In this document: positions 24,887-33,312 of the stretch, in pieces | How the letters are laid out: each line of letters opens with the position of its first letter | How positions within the stretch are numbered: position 1 is the stretch's first letter | Assembly (NCBI RefSeq): GCF_000147695.2 | Contig: NC_015958.1 | Span: forward strand, 164,501 to 228,500 | Origin: Thermoanaerobacter wiegelii Rt8.B1 | Lineage (GTDB): Bacteria; Bacillota; Thermoanaerobacteria; Thermoanaerobacterales; Thermoanaerobacteraceae | Direction: 5' to 3' | Length of the DNA: 64,000 nt | The notes under the pieces: model-generated | What the model was told of the DNA's origin: nothing | The model's input: only the letters and a program-made list of their open reading frames with translations | The model's database searches: none | Translations under genes and position numbers: made by a program

Positions 24887-24926
24887 CGGCATCAATGTCG
24901 ATAATTTAAGTGGATGCCATTTTTGT
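24887..24926 (+). terminator. intrinsic terminator between spoIIID and mbl
   Basis: GGCATC (24888-24893) pairs with GATGCC (24913-24918), and the interval can form additional pairs; ATTTTTG follows. It is weaker than the other terminators here. Confidence 0.6.
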
Positions 24927-24953
24927 CGAAATACATAAGAAAGGTGTGTTTGG

Positions 24954-25985
24954 ATGTTTGCGATCTCTAAGGATATCGGAATTGACCTTGGCACGGCATC
25001 TGTCCTGGTCTACATCAAAGGGGAAGGAATTGTTTTAAAAGAACCATCAGTTGTAGCAATTGATAGAAATACTAATAAAATTCTTGCAGTTGGCGAAGAA
25101 GCACAAAGAATGGTAGGCAGGACGCCAGGGAATATATTAGCCATGAAGCCTATGAGGGCGGGAGTAATTTCTGACTACGACGTTACAGAGAAAATGCTTA
25201 GGTATTTTATAAACAAAGCCTGCGGGGGAAGGTTTTTATTAAGACCCAAAATAATGATTTGTATTCCAAGTGGCGTAACACAGGTAGAAAAAAGAGCTGT
25301 CATTGATGCAGCATTACAAGCAGGAGCGCGAAAAGCTTATCTAATCGAAGAACCTATTGCGGCAGCCATAGGAGCAGGATTAGATATATCACAGCCTAGT
25401 GGAAATATGATTGTAGATATTGGGGGAGGCACCACTGACATAGCCGTAATTTCTTTGGGGAGTTCAGTGGTGTCTAAAAATATTAAAGTAGCGGGGGACA
25501 ATTTTGATGAGGCAATTATAAGGCATATGAGAAAAAAACATCATATAATAATAGGAGAAAGAATGGCAGAAGAAATAAAGATAAATATAGGTACTGCCTA
25601 CTTTGACGGTAAAGAAGAGAAAATGCTAGTAAAAGGGAGAAGTTTAATGTCAGGTTTGCCTCAGAATGTAGAAGTGACTTCCAGTGAAATATGTGAAGCA
25701 TTAAAAGAGCCTCTTGAAGAAATTGTTGAAGCTGTCCACAGTGTATTAGAAAGAACACCTCCTGAATTAGCGGCGGACATAAGTGACAAAGGGATAGTAC
25801 TCACGGGTGGCGGAGCATTGCTAAAAGGAATGGACAGGCTTTTAAGGGAAAGGATGAATACACCTGTATATCTTGCAAATGACCCTATAAGTTGTGTGGC
25901 TTTAGGTGCAGGGAAAGCATTGGATTCTCTTGAATTATTAGAAAAATCAGAAACTGTAATAGACGTATACAAAATCAATAAGTAA
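24954..25985 (+). CDS. mbl: MreB-family cell-shape protein Mbl
   Basis: A 343-aa bacterial actin. Phosphate-binding motif 1 is DIGIDLGTASVLVYIKGEGIVL and phosphate 2 is MIVDIGGGTTDIAVISLG. KPMRAGVISDYDVTEKML, EEPIAAAIGAGLDI and GIVLTGGGALLKGMD are shared by MreB, Mbl and MreBH. The choice of Mbl rests on its position after spoIIID and before the flhO/flhP rod genes, as in Bacillus. It polymerises under the membrane and guides lateral wall synthesis. The ribosome site AAAGGTGTG precedes ATG 24954. It is 12 bases from flhO, so the two are co-transcribed. Confidence 0.94.
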   Translation: MFAISKDIGIDLGTASVLVYIKGEGIVLKEPSVVAIDRNTNKILAVGEEAQRMVGRTPGNILAMKPMRAGVISDYDVTEKMLRYFINKACGGRFLLRPKIMICIPSGVTQVEKRAVIDAALQAGARKAYLIEEPIAAAIGAGLDISQPSGNMIVDIGGGTTDIAVISLGSSVVSKNIKVAGDNFDEAIIRHMRKKHHIIIGERMAEEIKINIGTAYFDGKEEKMLVKGRSLMSGLPQNVEVTSSEICEALKEPLEEIVEAVHSVLERTPPELAADISDKGIVLTGGGALLKGMDRLLRERMNTPVYLANDPISCVALGAGKALDSLELLEKSETVIDVYKINK

Positions 25986-25997
25986 GAAGGTGATTTT

Positions 25998-26753
25998 ATG
26001 TTAAGAGGGCTTTACACTGCCTCTTCGGGGATGATTACCCAAACTAAGATAATGGATGTTTTGGCGAATAATCTTGCAAATGTTAATACAGTAGGATATA
26101 AAAGAGATGTGGTAGTTACTTCCTCTTTCCCAAATTTTGAAGTAACAAGACATGGTGGCGATAACACACCGCCTAACGGGAAAATTGGAAGAATGGATTA
26201 CGGCGTGTTAGTTGACACTTTTCATACAAATTTTGAAGAAGGTGCTTTTTCTCAAACAAATGGTAAGTTAGACTTTGCGATAGATGGCAATGGGTTTTTT
26301 GTGGTAAATACCCCTAATGGTCAAAGGTATACAAGGGATGGCTCTTTTACTTTATCCAAAGATGGGTATTTAGTCACACAAGAGGGATATATTGTAGAAG
26401 GGGAAAATGGGCCTATACAGTTGTCACAAGGAGACATTTCTGTTGATGAGATGGGCAATATTATAAACAATGGTCAATTGGTGGACAGGCTTAGAATTGT
26501 GGATTTTGATAATTATGATGGTTTAAGAAAAGAGGGCAATAATTTATTTTTTATAGATAACAGTGCCAATGTACAAGTTATTCCTGCAACAGGGAAAATA
26601 AAGCAAGGTTTTTTAGAACAGTCAAATGTGAATTCCGTTAAAGAAATGGTAAATATGATAAGCGTGATGAGAAATTATGAATCAAATCAGAAGGTTGTAA
26701 TTGCTTTTGATGAGACTCTTGGAAAAGCTGTCAACGAAGTTGGAAAAGTATAA
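25998..26753 (+). CDS. flhO: flagellar hook-basal body rod protein (FlhO/FlgF type)
   Basis: A 251-aa rod protein beginning MLRGLYTASSGMITQTKIMDVLANNLANVNTVGYKRD, the N-terminal rod domain signature. LDFAIDGNGFFVVNTPNGQRYTRDGSFTLSKDG lies in the middle, and QSNVNSVKEMVNMISVMRNYESNQKVVIAFDETLGKAVN is the C-terminal rod/hook domain. Such proteins form the flagellar rod between basal body and hook and are exported by the flagellar type III apparatus. It is 5 bases before the AAGGAGG-led flhP and 12 bases after mbl. Bacillus has the same mbl-flhO-flhP order. Confidence 0.94.
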   Translation: MLRGLYTASSGMITQTKIMDVLANNLANVNTVGYKRDVVVTSSFPNFEVTRHGGDNTPPNGKIGRMDYGVLVDTFHTNFEEGAFSQTNGKLDFAIDGNGFFVVNTPNGQRYTRDGSFTLSKDGYLVTQEGYIVEGENGPIQLSQGDISVDEMGNIINNGQLVDRLRIVDFDNYDGLRKEGNNLFFIDNSANVQVIPATGKIKQGFLEQSNVNSVKEMVNMISVMRNYESNQKVVIAFDETLGKAVNEVGKV

Positions 26754-26767
26754 GGAGGATGAAAATT

Positions 26768-27568
26768 ATGATGAGGGCATTGTGGTCTGTAGCAACTGGC
26801 ATGACTGCTCAGCAACTTAACGTAGATGTTATCGCGAATAATCTTGCGAATGTAAATACTACTGCTTTTAAAAGAGATAGGGCCGAATTTAAAGATTTAA
26901 TATATCAAACTTTACAAAGAGAAAACGTATATGGTGGACAAGGTAAACCTGTCAATATGCAAGTAGGGGTAGGCGTGAGACCTTCAGCAATTGTAAAAGA
27001 TTTTACGGAAGGAAGCCTCCAGCAGACAGAGAATCCTTTGGATTTGGCATTGGATGGAGAAGGCTTTTTTGCTGTGTTAGGACCAGATGACAAAGTTTAT
27101 TACACGAGGGATGGAAGTTTTAAATTAAGTGCTGACGGTAACACTTTAATGCTTGTAACTGCTGACGGCTATCCTGTATTAGATGACAGCGGTAATCCCA
27201 TAGTTTTTGACAGCACTGAAAAAGATATATCAGTATCGCCAATGGGTGTAATAAGCGTAAAAAATCCTGATGGAACTACTCAAGAAGTAGCTACTTTAGG
27301 AATCTATAATTTTGTCAATCCTCAGGGACTTTTAAGTGTGGGTAGTAATCTCTATGAGCCAACAGAAGCCTCAGGGCAGCCTGGTACAAGAGATGACTTT
27401 CAAGGAAGAATGGGCAAAGTCATGCAAGGATTTTTAGAAACCTCAAATGTCCAAGTTGTAAAGGAAATGGTGGACATGATTGCCGCACAAAGAGCTTATG
27501 AAATAAATTCAAAAGCTATACAAGCAGCTGATGAAATGCTGGGAATTGCAAATAATCTGAGAAGATAA
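26768..27568 (+). CDS. flhP: flagellar distal rod protein (FlhP/FlgG type)
   Basis: A 266-aa rod protein with MMRALWSVATGMTAQQLNVDVIANNLANVNTTAFKRDRAEF at the N-terminus and the FlgG-type body (LDLALDGEGFFAVLGPDDKVYYTRDGSFKLSADGNTLML). The C-terminus is QGFLETSNVQVVKEMVDMIAAQRAYEINSKAIQAADEMLGIANNLRR. It is slightly longer than flhO and closer to FlgG. ATG 26768 is favoured because AAGGAGG lies 9 bases upstream. Part of the mbl-flhO-flhP-rod protein operon. Confidence 0.94.
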   Translation: MMRALWSVATGMTAQQLNVDVIANNLANVNTTAFKRDRAEFKDLIYQTLQRENVYGGQGKPVNMQVGVGVRPSAIVKDFTEGSLQQTENPLDLALDGEGFFAVLGPDDKVYYTRDGSFKLSADGNTLMLVTADGYPVLDDSGNPIVFDSTEKDISVSPMGVISVKNPDGTTQEVATLGIYNFVNPQGLLSVGSNLYEPTEASGQPGTRDDFQGRMGKVMQGFLETSNVQVVKEMVDMIAAQRAYEINSKAIQAADEMLGIANNLRR

Positions 27569-27591
27569 TTTATTGAAAGGGATGACCTTGC

Positions 27592-27927
27592 ATGGAAATA
27601 AATCCTATAAATAACAGTGACATAAATAAATTTCAAATTGATTTGCAAAAAGATGGAAGTGATTTTGAACGAATAATACAACAGGCGATAAAATACAAAG
27701 ACAGTAAAAAGCTTAAAGAAGCATGTCAGCAATTAGAGGCAACTTTTATAGGGCTTATGTTAAATGAGATGATAAAGACAATTCCAGAAGACCCATTGAC
27801 GGGAGATAGCCTAGCAAATGATATTTTTACTTCTATGTTATATGATAAATATGCTGAAATGTTGGCTCAAAATGGATCTTTTGGACTGGCTGACCAAATA
27901 TATAATCAACTTTCTAAGAAAGTGTGA
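27592..27927 (+). CDS. FlgJ N-terminal-like rod-binding protein
   Basis: A 111-aa protein matching the rod-binding domain of FlgJ: LKEACQQLEATFIGLMLNEMIKTIPEDPLTGDSLANDIFTSMLYDKYAEMLAQNGSFGLADQIYNQL. The muramidase domain found in enterobacterial FlgJ is absent, which is usual in Firmicutes. The family caps or guides rod assembly in the periplasmic or wall space. It lies 23 bases after flhP and ends the flagellar part of the operon at a strong terminator. Confidence 0.88.
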   Translation: MEINPINNSDINKFQIDLQKDGSDFERIIQQAIKYKDSKKLKEACQQLEATFIGLMLNEMIKTIPEDPLTGDSLANDIFTSMLYDKYAEMLAQNGSFGLADQIYNQLSKKV

Positions 27928-27952
27928 AAGGGCGCTTGCCCTTTTTATTTTT
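27926..27952 (+). terminator. terminator after the rod-protein operon
   Basis: AAAGGGC, loop GCTT and GCCCTTTTTATTTTT form a GC-rich stem with a long T-run. Confidence 0.9.
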
Positions 27953-28032
27953 CATTTTTTTGTGATATAATCAATGATAAGCCACGGTTTTGGCATATCT
28001 TCAAATTCCGCTAAAAAGAGGTGAAGAATAGA

Positions 28033-28461
28033 GTGGAAAATAAAGACATAAGAAAAATTCTTCCTCATAGATATCCTTTTTTATTAGTGGATAGAATAAT
28101 AGAAATTGAAGAAGGTAAAAAAGCTGTTGGAATAAAAAATGTGACCGCTAATGAACCTTTTTTTCAAGGGCATTTTCCAGACAATCCTATAATGCCAGGA
28201 GTTCTTATTGTTGAGGCATTGGCACAAGTAGCCGGGATTGCTGTTATGAATATAGAAGAGTTTAAAGGTAAATTAGGGCTTTTTACAGGTATTGATAAAT
28301 GTCGCTTCAAAAAAGTGGTAAGGCCTGGTGACCAACTTGTTTTAGAAGTTTTAATAGATTCTATAAAGATGGGGCTTGTAAAAGCTAAAGGTGTTGCAAA
28401 AGTTGGAGATGAAGTTGTAGCTACTGCAGAGCTTATGTTTATAATGACTGAAGAAAATTAA
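28033..28461 (+). CDS. fabZ: 3-hydroxyacyl-ACP dehydratase
   Basis: A 142-aa hot-dog-fold enzyme that dehydrates 3-hydroxyacyl-ACP in the fatty-acid elongation cycle. [17 protein letters not shown] and [30 protein letters not shown] contain the catalytic His (GHFP) and Glu (VEAL). GTG 28033 is chosen because AGAGGTG (28016-28022) would overlap the longer GTG at 28021 and because homologues begin near here. Its proximity to Bacillus-like mbl/flh genes also matches Bacillus order (fabZ near flhOP). Confidence 0.95.
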   Translation: MENKDIRKILPHRYPFLLVDRIIEIEEGKKAVGIKNVTANEPFFQGHFPDNPIMPGVLIVEALAQVAGIAVMNIEEFKGKLGLFTGIDKCRFKKVVRPGDQLVLEVLIDSIKMGLVKAKGVAKVGDEVVATAELMFIMTEEN

Positions 28462-28473
28462 GGAGTTGTATGT

Positions 28474-30039
28474 ATGTCGACGGCTAAAAAAACTGTAAAA
28501 GCGGCTAGCGTCATAATGATAATAACTCTACTGAGTAAAGTATTTGGATTTTTGAGAGATATGGCTTTAGCTTCCCAATTTGGTACATCTGTTTCCATGG
28601 ATGCATATAATATGGCGATTGTCATACCTATGATACTTTTTGCAGCAGTAACTGCTTCAATAGCTACTACTGTTGTGCCAATATTTACCGAATATTTACA
28701 AAAAGAGGGGAAACAAAAGGCTTTTGATTTTATAAATAACCTTTTAGGTGTGGTATTAATTGCGACAGTAGTTTTAACTTTCTTGGGTTTTATATTTGCA
28801 CCTTATCTTGTAAAATTTGTAGCGCCAGCTTTTACAGGGGAAAAATTTGAGTTGACAGTAAAACTTACGACTATATTATTACCTACAATGGTGTTAATAG
28901 CTGCATCTAATATTTTCACTGGTGCTCTTCAGGCGATGGAACATTTTACTGTTCCTGCTATGATAGGTATACCTTACAATATTATCGTAATAACAGTAGC
29001 AATTTTATATGGGAGCAAATTTGGGATTACGATAGTAGCTTATTCTATAATTATTGCTACTTTCATACAAGCATTAATGCAGTTGCCTGTTTTATACAAA
29101 TTAGGTTACAAAATCAAGTTAAGAGTGAATTTTAAAGATGAAGGAGTAAAAAGAGTCATTTTATTGGCAATGCCTGTACTTATGGGAACAGGGATACAGA
29201 CTATAAATGTTTATGTGGATAGAGTGATAGCTTCTTTTTTGCCTGATGGGAGTATTGCAGCATTGAATTATGCCAATAGGCTTAACATGTTTGCATTGGG
29301 GATTTTTTCAACAGCAATTGCAACTGTTATATACCCTGTTTTATCGAAACATTCAGTAGCGGACGACAAAGAAGGCTTTCTAAAGAGTTTAAATTTTGCG
29401 GTAAGTGGTATTTTATACGTATTAATACCTGTATCAGTTGGTGCAATGGTACTCCGAGTGCCTATAATAAAAGTATTATTCGAAAGAGGAGCTTTTGATG
29501 AGAGGTCGACATATCTTACCTCAATTGCCCTTTTTTATTTTGCCATAGGAATGACTGCGTATGGCCTTAGAGATGTCTTAAGTAGAAGTTTTTACTCTAT
29601 GAAAGATACAAAAACTCCTATGATAAATGGTGCTATGGCTGTATTACTAAATATTGCACTTAATTTAATTTTGGTTAGATATTTAAAATTAGGTGGACTT
29701 GCACTTTCTACTTCTATTGCAGCCATATTTGTTACTTTTCTTTTATTTACTTCTTTAAAAAGAAAACTTGGGAAAATAGGCGGGAAATACATGTTTATGA
29801 GTTTTATAAAGGCAATGTTTGCAGCAATTGTAATGGGGGTGATAGTGCATTTTATGTATAATAATTTAATTGTTAAGATGCCGTCAGATAAAAGAATTTA
29901 TGAGGTTATAGTCCTGTTTATAACTATATTAGTGGGGGCTATAATTTACTCTACTATTGTATTGGTTACTGATAAGTCTGCTTTTTCTTATCTCAAAAAA
30001 GGCATAAAATTTCTAAATTCTAAACTTGTACGAAATTAA
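28474..30039 (+). CDS. murJ: lipid II flippase MurJ
   Basis: A 521-aa MOP-superfamily membrane protein with about 14 hydrophobic segments. MurJ marks include SKVFGFLRDMALASQFGTSVSMDAYNMAIVIP near the N-terminus with the conserved Arg, INVYVDRVIASFLPDGSIAALNYANRL in the middle and VLFERGAFDERSTYLTSIALFYFAIGMTAYGLRDVLSRSFYSMKDTKTP. It moves lipid-linked peptidoglycan precursors across the membrane. It starts 12 bases after fabZ behind AAGGAG and is probably co-transcribed with it. Confidence 0.93.
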   Translation: MSTAKKTVKAASVIMIITLLSKVFGFLRDMALASQFGTSVSMDAYNMAIVIPMILFAAVTASIATTVVPIFTEYLQKEGKQKAFDFINNLLGVVLIATVVLTFLGFIFAPYLVKFVAPAFTGEKFELTVKLTTILLPTMVLIAASNIFTGALQAMEHFTVPAMIGIPYNIIVITVAILYGSKFGITIVAYSIIIATFIQALMQLPVLYKLGYKIKLRVNFKDEGVKRVILLAMPVLMGTGIQTINVYVDRVIASFLPDGSIAALNYANRLNMFALGIFSTAIATVIYPVLSKHSVADDKEGFLKSLNFAVSGILYVLIPVSVGAMVLRVPIIKVLFERGAFDERSTYLTSIALFYFAIGMTAYGLRDVLSRSFYSMKDTKTPMINGAMAVLLNIALNLILVRYLKLGGLALSTSIAAIFVTFLLFTSLKRKLGKIGGKYMFMSFIKAMFAAIVMGVIVHFMYNNLIVKMPSDKRIYEVIVLFITILVGAIIYSTIVLVTDKSAFSYLKKGIKFLNSKLVRN

Positions 30040-30060
30040 TTTTGTAAATGAGGTGGTATT

Positions 30061-31179
30061 ATGAAATCAAAAGTATATTTTTACAATCTGAGGGCAAACA
30101 AAGCTAGCAGCAGTTTGCCCTCCAAAGTAGCGAGAATTTTTGATGTAGCGGGTTTTAAAAACATTATTGATAAAAATGATTTGGTAGCTATTAAAATTCA
30201 CTTTGGAGAAAAGGGAAACAACGCCTACATAAACCCTATATATGTAAGAAAAGTGGTTGACAAAATTAAAAGTTATGGGGGAAAGCCTTTTTTAACAGAT
30301 ACAAATACTCTTTACAAAGGCAGTCGTTCAAATGCAGTTGACCATTTGGTGACAGCGATTGAAAATGGTTTCGCATATGCTGTTGTGAACGCACCAATAA
30401 TAATTGCTGACGGTATTTTAAGCAAAGATTCTGTAGAAGTGAAAATTGATAAAAAGCATTTTGACACTGTAAAGATTGCTTCAAATATTTTCTTTGCAAA
30501 CTCAATGATTGTGATGTCACACTTTAAAGGTCATGAATTGGCTGGCTTTGGAGGAGCTATCAAAAACTTAGCTATGGGGTGTGCACCTGCAGCAGGAAAA
30601 CAACAGCAGCATTCAACAGTGCAGCCTATCGTAGGAAAGGGATGTACTGCATGTCAAATGTGCATCAGGAATTGCCCCGTAAATGCGATATCTTTGGTCA
30701 ATGGTTCAGCTTATATTGACCCTTCTATATGTATAGGGTGTGGAGAATGCGTGTCTATTTGTCAATATGGTGTCATAAAGCCTCAATGGGGAACTGATAT
30801 GGATGCTTTTGTAGAGAGAATGACGGAATACGCATATGGCGCTTATTCTACAAAAAAAGGCAAAATTGCGTTTATAAATTTTGTCATGAATGTTACACCA
30901 CTTTGCGATTGTACGCCTTGGAGTGATGCTCCTATTGTTCCTGATATAGGAATATTAGCTTCCTTTGACCCTGTTGCTATAGATCAGGCAAGCTATGACC
31001 TTGTGAATCAGCAATTTGGTCACAAAGGCACAGCTTTAGAAGAAGCAGGATATGGCATGAATCCTGGAGAAGACAAATTTAAAGCTTTGCACCCTGAAAC
31101 AAAAGGAGAACTACAATTAAAATACGGCGAAGAAATTGGCTTGGGTACAAGAGATTATGAACTTATTGAACTAAAATAG
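30061..31179 (+). CDS. DUF362 protein with two 4Fe-4S ferredoxin motifs
   Basis: A 372-aa protein with the DUF362 fold: VAIKIHFGEKGNNAYINP, KPFLTDTNTLYKGSR, MIVMSHFKGHELAGFGGAIKNLAMGCAP. Two inserted 4Fe-4S motifs, CTACQMCIRNCP (about residue 198) and CIGCGECVSICQ (about 226), follow. Such proteins are soluble iron-sulfur proteins of unknown role, widespread in anaerobes. It begins 21 bases after murJ behind GAGGTGG and ends at a strong terminator. No redox partner is visible nearby. Confidence 0.85.
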   Translation: MKSKVYFYNLRANKASSSLPSKVARIFDVAGFKNIIDKNDLVAIKIHFGEKGNNAYINPIYVRKVVDKIKSYGGKPFLTDTNTLYKGSRSNAVDHLVTAIENGFAYAVVNAPIIIADGILSKDSVEVKIDKKHFDTVKIASNIFFANSMIVMSHFKGHELAGFGGAIKNLAMGCAPAAGKQQQHSTVQPIVGKGCTACQMCIRNCPVNAISLVNGSAYIDPSICIGCGECVSICQYGVIKPQWGTDMDAFVERMTEYAYGAYSTKKGKIAFINFVMNVTPLCDCTPWSDAPIVPDIGILASFDPVAIDQASYDLVNQQFGHKGTALEEAGYGMNPGEDKFKALHPETKGELQLKYGEEIGLGTRDYELIELK

Positions 31180-31204
31180 CAGGTTAATCCTGCTATTTTT
31201 TTAA
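31177..31204 (+). terminator. terminator after the DUF362 gene
   Basis: AATAGCAGG, loop TTAAT and CCTGCTATT, followed by TTTTTT. Confidence 0.9.
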
Positions 31205-31219
31205 AATTTTTAATGATTT

Positions 31220-31249
31220 TTGACAACGTTTATAGTATTATATTATTAG
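31220..31249 (+). promoter_or_regulatory. candidate sigma-A promoter for the small membrane protein and pgeF
   Basis: A perfect TTGACA (31220-31225) is followed by an AT-rich run TATATTATTAG at the -10 distance. The best -10 hexamer is ambiguous: TATTAT with a 15-bp spacer or TATTAG with 18. Confidence 0.5.
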
Positions 31250-31282
31250 AGAAATCAACGGGAGATAAAGGAGAGAAATTTA

Positions 31283-31444
31283 ATGGAAAAGTATTTTGTT
31301 ATAATTTCCATAATTTCGGTGGTAACACTAATATTGCTTTTATTAGTTCTGATAGCTTTTGTTAAATGGACGGATAGAATTTTTGGAATTGAAAATGAGA
31401 AAAAAGGGAAAAATGACAAAGATAAAAAAGAAAAAAATAATTAA
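31283..31444 (+). CDS. small single-span membrane protein, unrecognised
   Basis: A 53-codon frame begins ATG behind AAAGGAGAG. The first half is a hydrophobic helix (VIISIISVVTLILLLLVLIAFV) and the second half is strongly charged (GIENEKKGKNDKDKKEKNN). It has its own upstream promoter-like sequence and ends 26 bases before pgeF, so both may be one unit. No family is recognised; the clear ribosome site and typical membrane-peptide composition support it being real. Confidence 0.65.
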   Translation: MEKYFVIISIISVVTLILLLLVLIAFVKWTDRIFGIENEKKGKNDKDKKEKNN

Positions 31445-31469
31445 TATGGCATAAAAAGGGGCTGATACT

Positions 31470-32282
31470 TTGGAAATAGGTTTTAAAAGGAATGAGGTAA
31501 AAGGAGTAGTTTTTTACACAATACCTTCTTTTGAAAGGACGGGGCTTGTCAAACACCTTTTTACTACTCGGATTGGCGGTGTAAGTAAAGGCAAATACGC
31601 TTCCTTGAATTTAAGCTTAAAAAGATATGACACTAAAGAGGAAGTCTATGAAAATTTTAAAATAATATGTGATATTGGCGGTTTTTCATATGAAGATATG
31701 GTTTTTTCAGACCAAGTTCATAGTGATGTTATAAAAAAGGTGACTTACGAAGATAAACGCAAAAACTTTGGTGGAAGTGATATCTCTGGTGTAGATGCCC
31801 TTATGACTAATGAAAGAGGCATTCCTCTTGTTACATTTTATGCCGACTGTGTGCCTTTGTTTTTCTTAGACCCTGTCAAAAAAGTTATTGCCCTTGCACA
31901 CGCAGGATGGAGAGGCACAGTAGCCTACATTGGGCCTAAAATAGTTAATGCCATGAAAGAAGAATACGGCTCAAATCCCAAAGATATACTTGTAGGGATA
32001 GGCCCTTCTATATACAAATGCTGCTATGAAGTAGGTGATGATGTTGCGAATAAAATTAAAGATGTTATTGATGAATGGGAAAAAGTTCTTGTGAAAAAGG
32101 CGGGGGGCAAATGGATGCTGGATTTACAGCTTACCAACCACATTGAACTTATAAATACTGGCATACCAGATGAAAACATTACAGTAAGCCAAATGTGCAC
32201 CCATTGCAATAGTGAATTTTATTCCTATAGAAGAGACAAAGGCATGACAGGCAGTATGGCAGCTTTTATGGAACTTAAGTAG
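31470..32282 (+). CDS. pgeF: peptidoglycan editing factor / purine nucleoside phosphorylase-like (YfiH/YlmD family)
   Basis: A 270-aa protein of the multicopper-polyphenol-oxidase (DUF152) family. LFTTRIGGVSKGKYASLNLS, FSDQVHSDVI, DALMTNERGIPLVTFYADCVPLFFLDP, ALAHAGWRGTVAYI and the C-terminal MCTHCNSEFYSYRRDKGMTG carry the His/Cys metal ligands. E. coli YfiH removes misincorporated residues from peptidoglycan precursors, and other members act on purine nucleosides (established for the family). It starts with TTG behind GGGGCTGA. Confidence 0.92.
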   Translation: MEIGFKRNEVKGVVFYTIPSFERTGLVKHLFTTRIGGVSKGKYASLNLSLKRYDTKEEVYENFKIICDIGGFSYEDMVFSDQVHSDVIKKVTYEDKRKNFGGSDISGVDALMTNERGIPLVTFYADCVPLFFLDPVKKVIALAHAGWRGTVAYIGPKIVNAMKEEYGSNPKDILVGIGPSIYKCCYEVGDDVANKIKDVIDEWEKVLVKKAGGKWMLDLQLTNHIELINTGIPDENITVSQMCTHCNSEFYSYRRDKGMTGSMAAFMELK

Positions 32283-32432
32283 TTTTTCTTTTATGATATT
32301 TGTTCTAATATATAAGTTAAAGAAATGGTTATTTATGTTTTTTGCATATTGACTATTTCTATATTGGATAATATAATCAAATTGAATAATATGATAATAT
32401 AGTAAATAAAAATAGTGAAAGAGGTGGTAAGA

Positions 32433-32666
32433 ATGAGAGTAAATGCTACAGAATTCAAAACAAGAGTTGGTAAATATTTAGAATTAGTTGATAAAGAAGA
32501 AATTATTATAACGAAAAATGGACGTGAAGTTGCAAAACTTATTCCAGCAAAAAAAGAAGGTACTCCAAATGCAGATTTTTTGTATGGAATTTTATCTGAC
32601 TATCCTAACAAAAATATATCTGCTGAGCAAATACGGGAAGAAAGAATAAGAAATAAATACAATTAA
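32433..32666 (+). CDS. Phd/YefM-family antitoxin
   Basis: A 77-aa protein whose first 45 residues (MRVNATEFKTRVGKYLELVDKEEIIITKNGREVAKLIPAKK) match the Phd/YefM DNA-binding dimerisation fold. The C-terminal tail (YPNKNISAEQIREERIRNKYN) is the probable toxin-neutralising segment. It lies 50 bases before a PIN-domain gene. Such antitoxins usually repress their own operon. ATG 32433 has GAGGTGG 5 bases upstream and is preferred to the longer frame from 32415. Confidence 0.9.
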   Translation: MRVNATEFKTRVGKYLELVDKEEIIITKNGREVAKLIPAKKEGTPNADFLYGILSDYPNKNISAEQIREERIRNKYN

Positions 32667-32716
32667 AGGGGAGGGAAGATTACCCGTTAAATAACAATAT
32701 GGGTATAATAGGTTAA

Positions 32717-33136
32717 ATGATGAAAGTGTTAATTGATACTAACGTTATTCTTGATGTTTTATTAAAAAGAACTCCCTTTGACGTAGATGCTTATAACATA
32801 TTAAAATTAGCGGAAGAAAAAAAGATAAATGCTTATTTAGCTGCTTTTTCAATTACGGATATATATTATTTCATAAATAAAAACCTTTCTCACAATGAAA
32901 GCATAAAAGCATTAGAAGCTTTGTTAAGTATAGTAGAAGTAGTGAGTATAACAAAACATGATATAAAGAAAGCAATGAATTTTAAGGAGTTTAGAGATTT
33001 AGAAGATGCTTTACAAATGCAATGTTTGAAAAAGTTAAAGGGTGATTTGATTATTACAAGAGATGAGGAATTCCAAAAAATAACTAATAAAGCAATATCA
33101 CCAAAAGATTTTTTATCCAATGAGAGCTTAAATTAA
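32717..33136 (+). CDS. PIN-domain ribonuclease toxin (VapC-like)
   Basis: A 139-aa PIN protein. VLIDTNVILDVLLKR contains the first catalytic Asp. Acidic residues follow in ITDIYYF and FRDLEDALQMQCLKKLKGDLIITRDEEFQ, where D-L-E-D-A and the final R-D-E-x-F are the usual PIN pattern. It probably cleaves RNA and is held in check by the Phd-like protein upstream. Two ATG codons (32717 and 32720) are possible. A terminator follows. Confidence 0.9.
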   Translation: MMKVLIDTNVILDVLLKRTPFDVDAYNILKLAEEKKINAYLAAFSITDIYYFINKNLSHNESIKALEALLSIVEVVSITKHDIKKAMNFKEFRDLEDALQMQCLKKLKGDLIITRDEEFQKITNKAISPKDFLSNESLN

Positions 33137-33165
33137 AAACTAATACAAATGCTACCATACTTTTT

Positions 33166-33200
33166 ATGCCATAAGACCTATTAAGGTCTTTTTTATTTTA
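33166..33200 (+). terminator. terminator after the toxin gene
   Basis: AAGACC, loop TATTAA and GGTCTT, followed by TTTTATTTT. Confidence 0.75.
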
Positions 33201-33266
33201 TCTAAAAACTTTTGTTCACAACTTATGCAATTTACTAAATATTCCGCTACAATTCCTGCCATATTT

Positions 33267-33283
33267 ATGGTATATTTTTTGCA
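33267..33283 (+). promoter_or_regulatory. candidate sigma-54 promoter of LevR-like regulator 1
   Basis: ATGGTATATTTTTTGCA has the invariant GG and GC with exactly 10 bases between them. The remainder matches the -24/-12 consensus less well than the sites at 36248 and 57381. Confidence 0.5.
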
Positions 33284-33312
33284 TAATATACATTGAAGGG
33301 AGGCTTGTCACT

